In this document: positions 4,825-5,707 of the stretch, in pieces
Numbering within the stretch: the first letter of the stretch is position 1
Layout of the letters: every line of letters begins with the position of its first letter
Assembly: GCA_017474705.1 (NCBI GenBank)
Contig: JAFVHC010000185.1
Coordinates: 1 to 5,707 of the forward strand
DNA: 5,707 bases
Source: Bacillota bacterium
GTDB lineage: Bacteria > Bacillota > Clostridia > Lachnospirales > Bianqueaceae
Reading direction: 5' to 3'
Notes under the pieces: model-generated
Seen by the model: the letters and a program-made list of their open reading frames with translations, nothing else
What the model was told of the DNA's origin: nothing
Database searches by the model: none
Position numbers and translations under genes: made by a program

Positions 4825-5707
4825 TCTGATCCGCAATGAATTCTTAAAACTGCACCGTCGTCATTTCTTCCTATTTTCATTTATTCTGATCGTCTTCGCG
4901 TGCCTTGTTTTTACCAGTGTTTTCTACGCGACGTCCGATACCCGCAGTGACATGGACATCGTGGAAGAGCAGTTAGAGCGGGAGAAGACGTATTTCGGCC
5001 AGATCGAAACGTTCCAGTGGGAGACCGATCTGGAGATGCAGTCTGCCATCCTGAACTCACAGGCTACGATCGATCGTCTGCAGTACATGCTGGATCATGG
5101 GATCCCGCAATGGGACTGGCGCAGCGATGTTCTGAGCAAGTATTATACGAACCAGGCTATCCTGAACCTGCTGGCGGCCGGCCAGGAGCCTGCCGATTAC
5201 GGGTTTACGGATCTTGGGACATACGAATCACGTGCTACTTTGATACAGAAGCTGGAGAATCGCCGCGACGTGCAGATCCGCATGGTCGAAGAAAACGATT
5301 ACATGACGTACTCTCAGGAACAGCTGGCACAGCTGCAGCAGGTGTATGCTGAGCAGAATGGTTCCATGGATACACTCTCCACCGTCCTGATGGACATCCA
5401 GATCGAAAGCTGGAAGCTGTACATCCAGTATAAAACAGCACCTGGTGCAGTCGACCAGTGGAAGAGCGTGGCGATCCAGGAACTGACAGAAGAAAAAGAA
5501 TGGCTGGCTCGTTATCAGTATGACGACCAGGCTTTCGTCGATCAGACGCAAGAGGAACTGAGCCGGCAGAAGAGCTGGACCCAGCGCCGTATCCGTGTCA
5601 ATGAATACGCGCTTAAGAACGACCAGATCCCCCTGTCGATCTATGAGAAGATGGCGGAGCGTGCCAAAACCACGACCTACAGCGCGTTCGTGCTCTCCAT
5701 CAAAAAC
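4817..5707 (+). CDS. ABC-2-like transporter membrane subunit, 3' end beyond window
   Basis: The frame is open from the ATG at 4817 to the window edge, giving 297 residues with no stop. AGGAGG sits 6 nt before the ATG, and the start overlaps the ATPase stop by 8 nt. Residues 4-15 are basic and likely cytoplasmic (LIRNEFLKLHRR), followed by one membrane helix at about 17-38. After that come some 250 hydrophilic residues rich in Gln, Glu and Trp, mostly predicted helical, presumably outside the cell. The last visible residues (TTTYSAFVLSIKN) may lead into the second membrane helix. This layout matches ABC-2 permeases with a large loop between helices 1 and 2. Two segments of the domain look alike (about 50-101 and 222-276), each a long helix ending in a Tyr-x-Leu...Ile-Pro pattern. 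The partner role is inferred mainly from the adjacent ATPase gene; the remaining membrane helices lie outside the window, so the family call is tentative. Confidence 0.8.
   Translation, partial: MGDLIRNEFLKLHRRHFFLFSFILIVFACLVFTSVFYATSDTRSDMDIVEEQLEREKTYFGQIETFQWETDLEMQSAILNSQATIDRLQYMLDHGIPQWDWRSDVLSKYYTNQAILNLLAAGQEPADYGFTDLGTYESRATLIQKLENRRDVQIRMVEENDYMTYSQEQLAQLQQVYAEQNGSMDTLSTVLMDIQIESWKLYIQYKTAPGAVDQWKSVAIQELTEEKEWLARYQYDDQAFVDQTQEELSRQKSWTQRRIRVNEYALKNDQIPLSIYEKMAERAKTTTYSAFVLSIKN

Noticed and set aside
5017..5352. Plus-strand open frame of 111 codons in another frame of the last gene.
   Set aside because: The continuous frame from ATG 4817 has an AGGAGG site, a start overlapping the ATPase stop and a membrane helix; this one has none of these.

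Overview
The window looks like chromosomal DNA of a Bacillota (Firmicutes) bacterium with intermediate G+C. The main clues are a classical T-box leader in front of a tyrosyl-tRNA synthetase gene, strong AGGAGG-type ribosome binding sites, a lipoprotein-type VanY-like peptidase and BcrA-like ABC transporter genes. Erysipelotrichia or Clostridia would fit, but the sequence alone does not settle the class.

Left half (minus strand, read right to left). A sigma-70-type promoter at about 2651-2624 starts a roughly 460-nt leader. The leader holds a tyrosine T-box riboswitch (specifier UAC, T-box motif, antiterminator/terminator pair). It is followed by a structured stretch of about 130 nt with several inverted repeats, and then tyrS (939-2159). 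Past tyrS lies a 110-116 bp element with terminal inverted repeats and an internal direct duplication (818-933). After it comes a gene for a lipid-anchored M15B (VanY/DdcY-like) D,D-carboxypeptidase (67-735). Positions 1-66 show no gene and no clear terminator.

Right half (plus strand). A near-consensus promoter (TTGTCA-N17-TATAAT, 2645-2673) drives a compact run of three genes: an MFS permease (2709-3902), an ABC-transporter ATPase (3895-4824) and an ABC-2-like membrane subunit (4817 to beyond the window end). Each gene overlaps the next by 8 nt, so translational coupling is likely. The third gene is cut by the window edge. It shows one N-terminal membrane helix followed by a large predicted extracellular domain.

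The two halves meet at 2645-2651, where the -35 hexamers of the divergent promoters lie almost exactly on top of each other on opposite strands. RNA polymerase should therefore be able to serve only one promoter at a time, which would tie tyrS expression to that of the transporter operon. This shared -35, the inverted-repeat element between tyrS and the peptidase gene, the structured tyrS leader downstream of the T-box terminator, and the degenerate ABC signature motif are the points most worth checking. No mobile-element gene, CRISPR array, rRNA or tRNA gene was seen.
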